A DNA stretch of 64,000 nt from Gemmobacter aquarius (lineage in GTDB: Bacteria > Pseudomonadota > Alphaproteobacteria > Rhodobacterales > Rhodobacteraceae). The DNA lies in contig NZ_CP028918.1 of NCBI RefSeq assembly GCF_003060865.1, positions 3,088,001 through 3,152,000 of the forward strand. Reading direction: 5' to 3'. A program made the translations under genes and the position numbers. The notes beneath the pieces are model-generated. The model did not search any database. It had not been told where the DNA came from and saw only the letters and a program-made list of their open reading frames with translations. Position 1 is the first letter of the stretch; every line of letters starts with the position of its first letter. Shown one piece after another: positions 26,087 to 34,533 of this stretch.

Positions 26087-27426
26087 TCGCGCCTTGCCAC
26101 GATCACCGCGCCCGAGGTCGCGACGATGTGCAGACCCGCCCGTTCGATCAGGCGGCTAAGGTCGCGAACCGACTGGCCACGGTCATGCAACGCCGCAGGT
26201 TTGGTTTCGACCACCAACACCGCGCACCGCGCCAATGCAACCGCATCCCGACCCAGCAGATCGACCTCGCCGCCTTCCAGATCGCACAGCAGCGCAAAGG
26301 TCCCCTCGATGCCCTGCGATGCCAGAATATCGCCAAGCCCTGCGTCACGGCCCGCGACAGTCACGCGTTGCCCAAGGGCGACCCGGCGGCGCAGCGCCGC
26401 CTCAGCCACACCGTATGGCCCCCCCAGCAGGATCACAGGCCCTTCGGACGGCAGCCATGCGTCAAGCATCGCGCGCAGGTTCTGCCGGTAGGTTCCGGCC
26501 TGCATGGCAACCCGCACCGAAACAGGCGCATCGGCAGGCACACGGAACGGCATCCCGTCGATGCGGCATCCCATCGCCACAGGAACGACACCCAGCACCG
26601 CCAAAGGCCCCTGCATCAGCGCCATCAAGGCGTCGACGACTGGAATCCTCCACCCGCCCCGCACCTGACGGGCCAGTACCAGACGCGCAAGCCACGTCCA
26701 TATGCTTTGGCGCCCCAGTTCAAGCCAGGTGATCGGCGTCCGCACCGTCCGCCGCGCAAAGGCCCTGCGATACTTGCGCTCCAGCGCATCGCGGGCCGCG
26801 ACGAAAGACCCGTCGATCTTGCCGCGCCCCAGATGCTCGACATGGAAATCGACCACCCATGCCGTCCGGCCCCGCACCATGGCCTGCAAGACAAGGTCGG
26901 TCGCGTAAAGATGGAAACCGCCCAGATCGTGCGAAAACCCGAGCAGCGCATCGCGGCGCAGGATCAGCAGGTTTTCATCCAGCGAAACGGCCTGACGCGC
27001 AGGCACATCGCCTATCGGCGCCACAAGATCACTTTCGGTAAGCGTCCGCAGATAGTCCCATTGCGTCGGATCAAAACCCGCATTGCCCGCCACCGCCCAA
27101 TCCGGAGCAGTCCGGTCAAGTTCGGCCAGCACCCCGTCCAACCGCTCGATCCGGTCCACCGCCAGCACATCCTGATGCACCAAAAGAACGATCCGCCCAC
27201 GCGCGGCGGCGATCATCCGGTTCAAGCCGCGATAGCCGTCCGCCCGGTTTCCGGCCGTGTTGTCGGCATAAAGGTATTCGCAACGGTCAGGCGCAAAGCC
27301 TGCTTCGATGAACGAGGCGGCCATTCGGCCGTAAAGCGCGTGGTCTGTCACCAGCGAGCAAATGGAATAGTCGATGTCGGGTGCAGGCAGGCTGCCGATT
27401 TCGCGCAGAAATTCAAACTGCGGCAT
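26083..27426 (-). CDS. Glycosyltransferase-like domain fused to an FkbM-like methyltransferase domain
   Basis: A 447-residue protein made of two parts. Residues 1 to about 240 resemble a GT-A glycosyltransferase of the PF13712 type ([20 protein letters not shown] near the start and [20 protein letters not shown] with the characteristic HQDV). Residues about 330-447 resemble an FkbM/SAM-dependent methyltransferase: [20 protein letters not shown] as the first strand and loop, then [13 protein letters not shown], which matches the IDxEGxE motif of that family. A basic middle section joins them. Inference: it builds or decorates a surface polysaccharide. The gene stands alone, with no polysaccharide cluster nearby. 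Start 27426 is the only good ATG; a CTAG motif lies 18 bases upstream. Confidence 0.72.
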   Translation of the reverse strand: MPQFEFLREIGSLPAPDIDYSICSLVTDHALYGRMAASFIEAGFAPDRCEYLYADNTAGNRADGYRGLNRMIAAARGRIVLLVHQDVLAVDRIERLDGVLAELDRTAPDWAVAGNAGFDPTQWDYLRTLTESDLVAPIGDVPARQAVSLDENLLILRRDALLGFSHDLGGFHLYATDLVLQAMVRGRTAWVVDFHVEHLGRGKIDGSFVAARDALERKYRRAFARRTVRTPITWLELGRQSIWTWLARLVLARQVRGGWRIPVVDALMALMQGPLAVLGVVPVAMGCRIDGMPFRVPADAPVSVRVAMQAGTYRQNLRAMLDAWLPSEGPVILLGGPYGVAEAALRRRVALGQRVTVAGRDAGLGDILASQGIEGTFALLCDLEGGEVDLLGRDAVALARCAVLVVETKPAALHDRGQSVRDLSRLIERAGLHIVATSGAVIVARRD

Positions 27427-27494
27427 CGCACGGCCCCGCCATGCCTAGAATGCCGGATTGTGGGAAGACCGATGCCAAGCGTTCCAATGCACCC

Positions 27495-28496
27495 TCACGC
27501 GATACGCGCCACCACATAATCCGCCAGTTCGTCGAGCATCCCGCGCAGCGGATGGTCGGGCAAGACGCCAAGCGCCGACCGCGCCCGTGCGACCCAGTCC
27601 AAAGCCTCGGCCCGCGCCGCTTCCATCGAACCGGCCTTCGCCATCAGCGCCTTGGCGTGGTCGAGATCGCCCTCGCGCTGGTCGCCCTTTTCGATCACGC
27701 GCACCCAGAACGCCCGCTCCTCGGCATCGGCCTTGGCCACCGCCTTGATCACCGGCAGGGTCAACTTGCGCTCGCGGAAATCGTCGCCGGTATTCTTGCC
27801 GATCGCCGCATCGGTCCCGCCGTAATCCAGCAGATCATCGACGATCTGGAACGCGATCCCCAAGGCATCGCCATAATCGCGCAACGCCACCACCTGCGCC
27901 TCGGGTACACCCGCGATCACCGCGCCAACCTCGGTCGCTGCGGCGAACAGCGCTGCCGTCTTGCCCCGCACGACCGTCAGATAGATCGCTTCCGTCGTCG
28001 CCAGATCCTGCGCCGCGGTCAGTTGCAACACCTCGCCTTCGGCGATCACCGCGGACGCATTGGCAAGGATATCCATCACCCGCAGCGAATCCGTCTCGAC
28101 CATCAACTGGAACGACCGCGCGAACAGATAGTCGCCGACCAGCACGCTTGATTTATTGTCCCACAAAAGGTTCGCCGTCGGTCGCCCGCGACGCCGCTGG
28201 CTTTCGTCGACCACGTCGTCATGCAAAAGCGTGGCGGTGTGGATGAACTCGACCGTCGCGGCCAGCTTGATGTGATTGTCGCCATCGTAGCCACACAGCC
28301 GCGCCGCAGCCAGCGTCAGCATGGGGCGCAGACGCTTGCCGCCCGCCTCGACCAGATGCGCCGTGACTTGCGGAATACGGGGGGCGTGCTCGCTTGCCAT
28401 CCGCGCCGCGATCAGCGCATTTACCGCCGCCATGTCGCTTGCCAGCCATGCGGCCAGCCTGTCATGCGGCTTTTGCGAAACGTCATCCAAACCCAT
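27495..28496 (-). CDS. Polyprenyl (probably decaprenyl) diphosphate synthase
   Basis: A 333-residue trans-isoprenyl diphosphate synthase that lengthens farnesyl diphosphate with isopentenyl units to make the ubiquinone side chain. Seen: GGKRLRPMLTLAAARL (substrate site), the first aspartate-rich motif LLHDDVVDESQRRRGRPT, and the second, FQIVDDLLDYGG. Small residues before the first Asp motif (HTATLLHDD) agree with a long-chain product. In Rhodobacter-type organisms this makes the Q-10 tail; the length cannot be proven here. The start at 28496 follows a strong GGAGG site; an ATG ten codons upstream (28526) is less likely. A divergent DUF2007 gene starts 50 bases away. Confidence 0.92.
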   Translation of the reverse strand: MGLDDVSQKPHDRLAAWLASDMAAVNALIAARMASEHAPRIPQVTAHLVEAGGKRLRPMLTLAAARLCGYDGDNHIKLAATVEFIHTATLLHDDVVDESQRRRGRPTANLLWDNKSSVLVGDYLFARSFQLMVETDSLRVMDILANASAVIAEGEVLQLTAAQDLATTEAIYLTVVRGKTAALFAAATEVGAVIAGVPEAQVVALRDYGDALGIAFQIVDDLLDYGGTDAAIGKNTGDDFRERKLTLPVIKAVAKADAEERAFWVRVIEKGDQREGDLDHAKALMAKAGSMEAARAEALDWVARARSALGVLPDHPLRGMLDELADYVVARIA

Positions 28497-28546
28497 CGTC
28501 CTCCGACCTCTCGACACATGGGCCACAACGCCCTTAAGTCTATCGC

Positions 28547-28765
28547 ATGAAAGAACTTCTGCGAAGCACAGACCCCACGATCATCGCCTATGCCTCGGCC
28601 CTTCTTGCGGGCGAGGGTATAGAGGTATTCGAGCTTGACGTCCACATGAGCATCCTTGACGGATCGCTTGGCATCTTGCCGCGCCGCCTGATGGTGCGCG
28701 ACGCCGATCACTTCATGGCGAACGCCGTCCTGCGCGACCTCGATATCCCGACCGGCCTGCCATGA
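28547..28765 (+). CDS. DUF2007 domain protein
   Basis: A 72-residue single-domain protein of the DUF2007 family (putative signal-transducing protein). Seen: KELLRSTDPTIIAYASALLA followed by the GIEVFELDVHMS and RRLMVRDADHFMA segments, the usual alpha-beta layout that resembles a small ligand-binding ACT-like fold. Function not known. The stop overlaps the start of the methyltransferase gene as ATGA, so the two are translationally coupled, a pairing frequently seen in alphaproteobacteria. Confidence 0.82.
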   Translation: MKELLRSTDPTIIAYASALLAGEGIEVFELDVHMSILDGSLGILPRRLMVRDADHFMANAVLRDLDIPTGLP

Positions 28766-29523
28766 CCTTCCCCGAAGATGCCCTGACCGACGACAAATTC
28801 CTGACGGGCCGCCTGCGCCTGCTGCAACCGGCGCAAGGCTACCGCGCCGCGACCGATCCGGTGCTTCTTGCCGCCGCTTGCCCCGCAACCGCAGGGCAAT
28901 CGGTACTTGACCTTGGCTGTGGCGCAGGGGCGGCGGCCCTTTGCCTCGCCGCCCGCGTGCCCGGCCTGTCGCTTGCAGGGTTGGAGTTGCAACCCGAATA
29001 TGCCGCCCTCGCCCGCCGCAACGCCGCCCGCAACGGCATCGCGATGCAGATCGAAACTGGCGATATCACAGCCATCCCCGCCGAGCTGAGGCGCGGCTTC
29101 GACCATGTCATCGCCAACCCGCCCTATTACCCCGCCGCAGGTTCGCCCTCGCCGGTCAAACTGCGCGACACGGCGCTGCGCGTCGAAACGCCCCTCGCCG
29201 CATGGGTCGCCGCCGCAGCCACCCGTCTGAACCCAGGCGGCTGGCTGACGATGATCTTTTCCACCCCAAACCTGCCCGAGGCGCTTGGCGCGCTTGCCCC
29301 CAAACTCGGCTCTCCGCTGGTATTGCCGCTCGCCCCGCGTCTGGGCCGCGAAGCGCCTCGGCTTATCCTGCGTGCGCGCAAAACCGGACGCGCCGCCTTT
29401 CGCCTGCTGCCGCCCTTTGTGCTGCATGAAGGCGCCGCGCATGACGGAGACCGTGAAAACTATACGCCCGAGGCCAATGCCGTCCTGCGCGACGGCGCCA
29501 GTCTGTCGGCTGCGTTCCGCTGA
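28762..29523 (+). CDS. TrmN6-like N6-adenine methyltransferase
   Basis: A 253-residue class I SAM-dependent methyltransferase. Seen: the YRAATDPVLLAAAC segment typical of the TrmN6/YfiC group, motif I VLDLGCGAGAAALCLAARV (about residues 48-66), and the N6-adenine catalytic motif NPPYY (about residues 119-123). YfiC in E. coli methylates A37 of tRNA1-Val; that target is assumed by family likeness only. ATGA overlap with the upstream DUF2007 gene. A 99-base gap to the next gene follows. Confidence 0.85.
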   Translation: MTFPEDALTDDKFLTGRLRLLQPAQGYRAATDPVLLAAACPATAGQSVLDLGCGAGAAALCLAARVPGLSLAGLELQPEYAALARRNAARNGIAMQIETGDITAIPAELRRGFDHVIANPPYYPAAGSPSPVKLRDTALRVETPLAAWVAAAATRLNPGGWLTMIFSTPNLPEALGALAPKLGSPLVLPLAPRLGREAPRLILRARKTGRAAFRLLPPFVLHEGAAHDGDRENYTPEANAVLRDGASLSAAFR

Positions 29524-29622
29524 TTCCCTAAATGTGTCCAAAAGTCTGTACGACATTTCCGTGACACGACTCACTTTCCGTGGTGCACTGTTCCTATCTG
29601 AAACCAACTCAGGAGGACGACT

Positions 29623-29787
29623 ATGACGATTGCTTCGCATCTGCAGGAACTGCGCCGGAAGCATGAAAGCCTCTCCGATCTGGTCGAACGCGAGCAGCGT
29701 AGCCCCGGCTCTGACGCCATGCGGATTGCCGAGCTGAAAAAGCAGAAGCTCAAGCTCAAGGAAGAAATGAACCGCCTTTCGAACTAA
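29623..29787 (+). CDS. YdcH family protein (DUF465), 54 residues
   Basis: A small gene with a textbook AGGAGG ribosome site seven bases before the ATG. It encodes MTIASHLQELRRKHESLSDL and continues with VEREQRSPGSD and the lysine-rich helix IAELKKQKLKLKEEMNRLSN. This is the DUF465/YdcH pattern: a two-helix coiled-coil hairpin of 50-70 residues found across proteobacteria, of unknown function. It is convergent with the EamA gene, 13 bases away. Because the product is very short it is easily missed in annotation. Confidence 0.88.
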   Translation: MTIASHLQELRRKHESLSDLVEREQRSPGSDAMRIAELKKQKLKLKEEMNRLSN

Positions 29788-29800
29788 GGCACGTCACGGC

Positions 29801-30661
29801 CTAACGGCCTCCGGCGCTGGCCTTTGCCGCCAGCGCCGCACCGCCTGTGATCAGCACGGCCGCCGCAAGGATGGTCCATGATGCCGAAGTGACCCCCGCC
29901 GCGATCAGCGCCAATGTCGACAAAAGCGGCGCAGCATAGGACGCCACGCCAAGAAGCTGGATATCGCCCTTTTTCATTCCGATATCCCACGTGAAGAACG
30001 CGGCCCCCACCGGCCCGATCCCCAGCGCCAGCACGGAAAGCCAACCATAGGCGCCTACAGGCCAGACAGTCTCTTCGATCCAGAAATGCACCGCCAGCGA
30101 CAGCACGGCCGTCCCCAGACAATAGACCGTGACGCTTTCGGTCGGCACATCGCCCAGACGCCGCGACAGCGTCGAATACCCCGCCCAGACCAGCGCGCAC
30201 AGAAACCCGAGCCCAAGCCCAAGCCCCGTCGCCGCCCCGCCCGCCTCTCGCCCCAGTACGATCAGCGCGGCACCGGCAAAGGCCACCACCGCCCCCACCA
30301 AAGCGAGCGGCCTCAACTTCTCGCCCGGCAAAAGCCCCGCGAACAGCACCAGAAACAGTGGCCATAAATAGGCCATCAGCCCCGTTTCGGCAGCCGGTGC
30401 GATACGGAAGGCGGTGAAGTAAAGCGCGTGGTAACCGAACAGACCGACGATCCCGAAGGCATAGACCCGCCACGAAATCCCGCGCAGACGGTCCAACCCG
30501 TTGCGCAGCGTCCAGACCAGCCCGAGCATCCCGCCGATCCCGAAGGTCAGCGCGTTCAGCAAGAACGGCGGCACAGGCGCCGACCCGATGGTAAACAGCG
30601 CCAGCAGCGACCACATCAGCACCGCCGAAAACCCGATAGCCGTTGCGCGCGCCGATGTCAT
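29801..30661 (-). CDS. DMT superfamily (EamA) transporter 1
   Basis: A 286-residue membrane protein with about ten helices arranged as two EamA repeats (first half ending near GAVVAFAGAALIVLG, second near TILAAAVLITGGAALAAKAS). Family members export or import amino acids, nucleosides or drugs; the substrate is not readable. The second-half features FTWDIGMKKGDIQLLGVASY and GPVGAAFF are typical of the RhaT/YddG-like branch. CTAG lies 24-27 bases upstream of the start. Between this start and the phaB stop lies the first copy of the four-hairpin repeat. Confidence 0.85.
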   Translation of the reverse strand: MTSARATAIGFSAVLMWSLLALFTIGSAPVPPFLLNALTFGIGGMLGLVWTLRNGLDRLRGISWRVYAFGIVGLFGYHALYFTAFRIAPAAETGLMAYLWPLFLVLFAGLLPGEKLRPLALVGAVVAFAGAALIVLGREAGGAATGLGLGLGFLCALVWAGYSTLSRRLGDVPTESVTVYCLGTAVLSLAVHFWIEETVWPVGAYGWLSVLALGIGPVGAAFFTWDIGMKKGDIQLLGVASYAAPLLSTLALIAAGVTSASWTILAAAVLITGGAALAAKASAGGR

Positions 30662-30720
30662 CGCTCTCTCCGTTTGCGCGGCACTCTAGGTGCCCGACAC
30701 ACCGAACGGAAGCCAAGCAA

Positions 30721-30832
30721 GCGGTTTCTGACGCAGAAACCGCGCCGGAATTTGACGCAAATTCCAGAGCCCACCGGCACGCACCCGATTTTTGCGTCAA
30801 AAATCGACGCGGAATTTGCGTCAAATTCCGCG
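30721..30832. repeat. Four-hairpin composite repeat, copy 1
   Basis: Four perfect palindromes with 3-base centres: 30721-30743 (arms of 10), 30747-30765 (8), 30786-30806 (9) and 30808-30832 (11). The first two have centre ACG inside TG-ACG-CA, the last two have centre CGT inside TG-CGT-CA, so the whole element reads the same from both strands. A 20-base GC-rich spacer AGAGCCCACCGGCACGCACC separates the pairs. It lies 8 bases downstream of phaB and about 60 bases upstream of the EamA gene, both on the minus strand. The second copy is at 44387-44501. Confidence 0.9.
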
Positions 30833-30840
30833 CCGCGATG

Positions 30841-31566
30841 TCAGACGAAGAACTGCCCGCCATTGGCCGAAATCGTCGAACCGGTGATAAAGCCCGCATC
30901 GTCGGATGCAAGGAACACGACCGTCCGCGCGATCTCCGAAGGCTCGCCCAGACGCCCCACCGGAATTTGCGGAATGATCCGCTCGTTCAGCACCTTTTCA
31001 TCGATCGCCTTGACCATTTCGGTCGCGATGTAACCGGGGCAGATCGCGTTGACGGTGATACCCGCCCGCGCGCCTTCCTGCGCCAGCGCCTTGGTGAACC
31101 CGAGGTCACCCGACTTGGCGGCAGAATAGTTCGCCTGCCCCGCCTGCCCCTTTTGTCCGTTGATCGAACTGATGTTGATCACCCGCCCGAACTTGCGGTC
31201 GCGCATCCCGCCCCACAACGGATGGGTCATGTTGAACAGACCCGTCAGGTTGGTGTCGATGACCTCTTTCCACATCTGGGGCGTCATCTTGTGAAACATC
31301 GCATCCCGCGTGATGCCTGCGTTGTTCACCAGCACGTCCACCGGCCCAACCTCGGCCTCGACGCGGGCCACACCCGCGACGCATTCGTCGTAATCCGCGA
31401 CAGACCATTTAAAGGTCGGAATACCCGTTTCGGCCGTGAAAGCCTGCGCTGCGGCATCATTGCCAGCGTAATTCGCCGCAACCTTGTATCCAGCCGCTTG
31501 CAGAGCCACCGAAATCGCAGCGCCAATACCGCGCGAACCGCCCGTAACCAATGCCACCCGTGCCAT
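30841..31566 (-). CDS. phaB: Acetoacetyl-CoA reductase (NADPH)
   Basis: A 241-residue short-chain dehydrogenase that reduces acetoacetyl-CoA to (R)-3-hydroxybutyryl-CoA, the monomer of polyhydroxybutyrate. Seen: the cofactor loop VTGGSRGIGAAI (residues 7-18), NNAG (81-84), the catalytic triad Ser 134, Tyr 147 and Lys 151 in ISSINGQKGQAGQANYSAAK, and the PhaB-type C-terminus TGSTISANGGQFF. A GGGAGG ribosome site precedes the start. It lies downstream of phaA on the same strand with a terminator-like hairpin in the 112-base gap, so expression may be partly uncoupled. FabG is excluded by the PhaB-type SINGQKGQAGQ segment and by context. Confidence 0.94.
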   Translation of the reverse strand: MARVALVTGGSRGIGAAISVALQAAGYKVAANYAGNDAAAQAFTAETGIPTFKWSVADYDECVAGVARVEAEVGPVDVLVNNAGITRDAMFHKMTPQMWKEVIDTNLTGLFNMTHPLWGGMRDRKFGRVINISSINGQKGQAGQANYSAAKSGDLGFTKALAQEGARAGITVNAICPGYIATEMVKAIDEKVLNERIIPQIPVGRLGEPSEIARTVVFLASDDAGFITGSTISANGGQFFV

Positions 31567-31613
31567 TCTTTCCTCCCTGAAAGATCAAAGCGTTTGAAAT
31601 AGTGTTATCCATA

Positions 31614-31645
31614 TGAAAACGGGCGCGCAACATTATTGCGCGCCC
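31614..31645 (-). terminator. Hairpin between phaA and phaB
   Basis: A perfect 10-base-pair stem GGGCGCGCAA / TTGCGCGCCC with a 5-base loop, followed on the minus strand by GTTTTC. It lies 34 bases after phaA and 55 bases before phaB. It probably reduces read-through, giving more phaA than phaB from the phaA promoter, unless phaB has its own promoter. Confidence 0.65.
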
Positions 31646-31678
31646 CATTTGCAATTGCGGCATTGCGCCTGCAGAAAA

Positions 31679-32854
31679 TCAGGCGCGTTCCAGACACATT
31701 GCAACACCCATGCCGCCGCCGATGCACAGGGTCGCAAGGCCCTTTTTGGCCCCGCGGCGCCCCATCTCGTGCAGAAGCGTGTTCAGGATGCGCGCACCCG
31801 AAGCGCCGATCGGGTGGCCAATCGCAATCGCGCCGCCGTTCACGTTCACGATCGACGGATCCCAGCCCATGTCCTTGTTCACCGCACAGGCCTGCGCTGC
31901 AAACGCCTCGTTCGCTTCGACCAGATCGAGGTCGCCGACCTTCCAGCCCGCCTTGTCCAGCGCCTTGCGGCTGGCATGGATCGGGCCGACCCCCATGATC
32001 GACGGGTCCAGACCTGCGGTCGCATAAGATGCGATCCGCGCCAAGGGCGTCAGCCCCCGACGTGTCGCTTCGTCTGCGGTCATCACCATCACTGCCGCCG
32101 CGCCATCGTTCAGGCCGCTGGCATTGGCTGCCGTCACCGACCCGTCCTTGACAAAGGCAGGGCGCAGTTTCTGCATCGATTCAAGCGTCGCGCCGTGGCG
32201 GATGTATTCGTCGGCATCGACCACGATGTCGCCCTTGCGGGTCTTCACCACGAATGCGGCGATCTCGTCCTTGAACTTGCCCGCCTTCTGGGCGGCTTCG
32301 GCCTTCAGCTGGCTTTGCAGCGCGAATTCATCCTGCATCTCGCGCGAGATCTGCCACTGGTTTGCGACGTTCTCGGCGGTCTGGCCCATGTGATAGCCGT
32401 AAAACGCATCCCACAGCCCATCACGAATCATCGAATCGATAAAGTTCAGATCGCCCATTTTCTGGCCAGCCCGCAGATGCGCGACATGGGGCGACAGCGA
32501 CATGCTTTCCTGACCACCGGCGATGATGATCTTTGCATCGCCCAGTTGCACATGCTGTGCAGCCAAAGCCACAGCCCGCAAGCCCGAGCCGCACACCTGG
32601 TTCAGCGACCAGGCGCTCGCCTCTTTCGGCAGACCGGCCTTGATATGGGCCTGACGCGCGGGGTTCTGGCCTTGCCCTGCGGTCAAGACCTGACCAAGGA
32701 TCGTCTCTTCGACCTCGGCCTTGTCGATGCCTGCGCGCGACACGACGGCTTCGATCACGGCAGCCCCCAGATCATGCGCCGGTGTCGCGGCAAAAGCCCC
32801 GTTGAAACTGCCAACCGCCGTCCGAGCTGCGGAAACGATTACCACATTGGTCAT
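31679..32854 (-). CDS. phaA: Acetyl-CoA acetyltransferase (beta-ketothiolase)
   Basis: A 391-residue biosynthetic thiolase that condenses two acetyl-CoA to acetoacetyl-CoA, the first step to polyhydroxybutyrate. Seen: the nucleophile Cys 88 in [15 protein letters not shown], the histidine in [18 protein letters not shown], and the second cysteine in [14 protein letters not shown] close to the C-terminus. Length and motifs match PhaA/AtoB. The start at 32854 ([15 protein letters not shown]) has AGAGAGG upstream; the longer frame to 32941 overlaps the promoter. The phaA-phaB order on one strand is the usual Rhodobacterales arrangement; the polymerase gene phaC is not here. Confidence 0.95.
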   Translation of the reverse strand: MTNVVIVSAARTAVGSFNGAFAATPAHDLGAAVIEAVVSRAGIDKAEVEETILGQVLTAGQGQNPARQAHIKAGLPKEASAWSLNQVCGSGLRAVALAAQHVQLGDAKIIIAGGQESMSLSPHVAHLRAGQKMGDLNFIDSMIRDGLWDAFYGYHMGQTAENVANQWQISREMQDEFALQSQLKAEAAQKAGKFKDEIAAFVVKTRKGDIVVDADEYIRHGATLESMQKLRPAFVKDGSVTAANASGLNDGAAAVMVMTADEATRRGLTPLARIASYATAGLDPSIMGVGPIHASRKALDKAGWKVGDLDLVEANEAFAAQACAVNKDMGWDPSIVNVNGGAIAIGHPIGASGARILNTLLHEMGRRGAKKGLATLCIGGGMGVAMCLERA

Positions 32855-32912
32855 TTCTTGAATCCTCTCTCCCGAAATTCCGGCGCAAGGATTGTTACGC
32901 CGCTTTGCAGCA

Positions 32913-32941
32913 TGGCTAGACAAGCAGTTCTGCAAAAGCAA
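32913..32941 (-). promoter_or_regulatory. Putative sigma-70 promoter of phaA
   Basis: On the minus strand TTGCTT (32941-32936), a 17-base spacer, and TAGCCA (32918-32913) preceded by C. The leader to the phaA ATG is about 50 bases. Confidence 0.55.
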
Positions 32942-32997
32942 CGGGAGTCTTTCGCACCTGTCCGCTCAGTCCCACTCGGTCCCGTGACGATGCGCGA

Positions 32998-33804
32998 TCA
33001 GGCCACAGGCAAATGCGACATGCGCTCAAGCTCGGCCGCCGCCGCCTCGAAGCCGATGGCAACGCTATCGGCCCCGCTGATTCCGATCATATCGATATCT
33101 TCCGGATCGATATGCCCGCAGACAAGGATGCGCGACGCGGGCATCGACAGCTTGATCGCCACCAAAAGCCGCGTCAGCGACGCAAGCGACCGCTTGCCGC
33201 TTGCCGAAATTCCCACAAGGCGGGGCTGCGTGGCGGCCAGTTCATCGACCAGCCGGTTATGGCCCAGCCCCAGCAGCAGATGAATGTTCCAGCCCTTGGT
33301 CCGCAGCAATTCGGCAGCCATCGCCACACCAAGCGTGTGGTCCTCTCCGGGGACCGAAACAAAGGTCGCCGTCCGCGCTTCGATCAAGGGCGGCACTGGC
33401 GTGTTGCGGCGCAGGCTTCGCATCAGCGCATAGATCCGCCCCACGGCCACCGTGACCTGCAAGAAGGACACGCGGTCCTGATCCCACATCTCTCCCAGCC
33501 GCGACGCGGCCACCGCAAGATAGGACAGGCAGATCACGTCCTGCGCGATCCCCCGCGCCTGTGCATGCAGCACAAAATCGGACGCGGCCTGACGGTCATC
33601 AGACAAAAGCGCCGTGCACAGCGCCTCGATTTCGCAAGCGGGTGCCGGAATGGCGGGTTGCAGCGGGCTTTGGCGGGCGACCCGTTCCAGAACCTCTTGT
33701 GCCAGAATACGCAGCGCATCTTCGGGCAGCTTGTGGCGCGCGCCTTCGACCGCGCTCAATGCGCGATTCAGCAATTCTGCGCTGATCGGATCGGATGCGT
33801 TCAT
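32998..33804 (-). CDS. B12-binding PpaA/AerR-like regulator
   Basis: A 268-residue protein with a helical cap domain (LGEMWDQDRVSFLQVTVAVG, residues about 103-122, with the conserved Trp of B12-dependent sensors) and a cobalamin-binding Rossmann domain with GEDHTLGVAMAAELLRTKGW (His 156, in place of the usual DxHxxG). This is the layout of PpaA/AerR, antirepressors of PpsR/CrtJ that use cobalamin to control photosynthesis genes in Rhodobacter, and of related light or redox sensors. No photosynthesis genes or PpsR are visible here. The start at 33804 has GGGGGA upstream; the longer frame to 33918 is leader. A methyltransferase activation role is the alternative but no partner enzyme is present. 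Confidence 0.78.
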   Translation of the reverse strand: MNASDPISAELLNRALSAVEGARHKLPEDALRILAQEVLERVARQSPLQPAIPAPACEIEALCTALLSDDRQAASDFVLHAQARGIAQDVICLSYLAVAASRLGEMWDQDRVSFLQVTVAVGRIYALMRSLRRNTPVPPLIEARTATFVSVPGEDHTLGVAMAAELLRTKGWNIHLLLGLGHNRLVDELAATQPRLVGISASGKRSLASLTRLLVAIKLSMPASRILVCGHIDPEDIDMIGISGADSVAIGFEAAAAELERMSHLPVA

Positions 33805-34064
33805 AGTCGGTCCCCCACAGCTTGCGCCCGCCCGCGCGTCCTTCTCCGGGACAGATCGGTATGCAGCCGCATGCACAATGTTAGCGGAACCTGCCGACGC
33901 GGCAAGCCGAACGATCAACGAATTCCGGAACCGACTGACCAGTTTGGAAAAACATAGGGTTTTTCACGTCATGGCGCAGTGCCGATGCGGAACAGAACAG
34001 GCCTCCGAACGGTTCGACACCCAAGCACGGCCCTGCCTTGCACCGAATCAAAAGGGCGACACAG

Positions 34065-34511
34065 ATGACCGACACCGACAATCTGACCGCCGAGGCGCTC
34101 GACGCCGAAGACTATCTTCTCGACAGCATGGGCGATGCCATCACCCTGTGGGAAGCCCTGCGCCACCCGACCTTGACCGACCGGTTCGCCCGTTTCGAAG
34201 CCCTGCGCGGGGGTGACACCTGGGCCGCGCGTGAAAGTACCGCGCAGCTTGTCGAATATTTCCAGAACGCGACAGAAGCATCCGATGCCCCCGCCGAGTC
34301 TCTGGCAGAGCTTTTCCTGATCCACTGCACCAACGCCGCAGATACCGTCGCAGGGGAAGAAGCCGAAGACGCGTTTCTCGAATGCCTGATCGCCTACGAA
34401 CTCTTGCCCGAAGCGGGCGAGCATCTGGCGGCGCTCGACATCGCCGAAGACGATGAGAAACCCGAAATAGAGGGCAAGCTGAAAGCCCTGCGCGACCGCC
34501 GAGACGCGTGA
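34065..34511 (+). CDS. Small acidic protein of unknown function
   Basis: A 148-residue, strongly acidic, mostly helical protein (for example LDAEDYLLDSMGDAITLWEA and AGEEAEDAFLECLIAYELL). No signal peptide, no membrane segment and no motif that I recognise. The ATG at 34065 is chosen because MTDTDN begins the ordered-looking part; an upstream in-frame start at 34038 is possible. It lies 22 bases before a PHB-depolymerase-type esterase gene on the same strand, so cotranscription is likely. Its composition resembles small adaptor or chaperone-like proteins, but this is only a description. Confidence 0.7.
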   Translation: MTDTDNLTAEALDAEDYLLDSMGDAITLWEALRHPTLTDRFARFEALRGGDTWAARESTAQLVEYFQNATEASDAPAESLAELFLIHCTNAADTVAGEEAEDAFLECLIAYELLPEAGEHLAALDIAEDDEKPEIEGKLKALRDRRDA

Positions 34512-34533
34512 CCGCCCCCAGAATGGAGCCCCT

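Noticed and set aside
30721..30832. CRISPR array or tandem riboswitch
   Set aside because: The repeats are individually palindromic, differ in arm sequence, and have no regular spacers; no cas genes are present.
31621..31645. Third copy of the four-hairpin repeat family between phaA and phaB
   Set aside because: It is a single stem with a 5-base loop, without the TG-ACG-CA or TG-CGT-CA core, and has a T-run, so it is treated as a terminator.
34038..34064. Upstream start for the small acidic protein
   Set aside because: The added residues (MHRIKRATQ) are basic and unlike the acidic domain; the ATG at 34065 begins the regular part. The choice remains uncertain.
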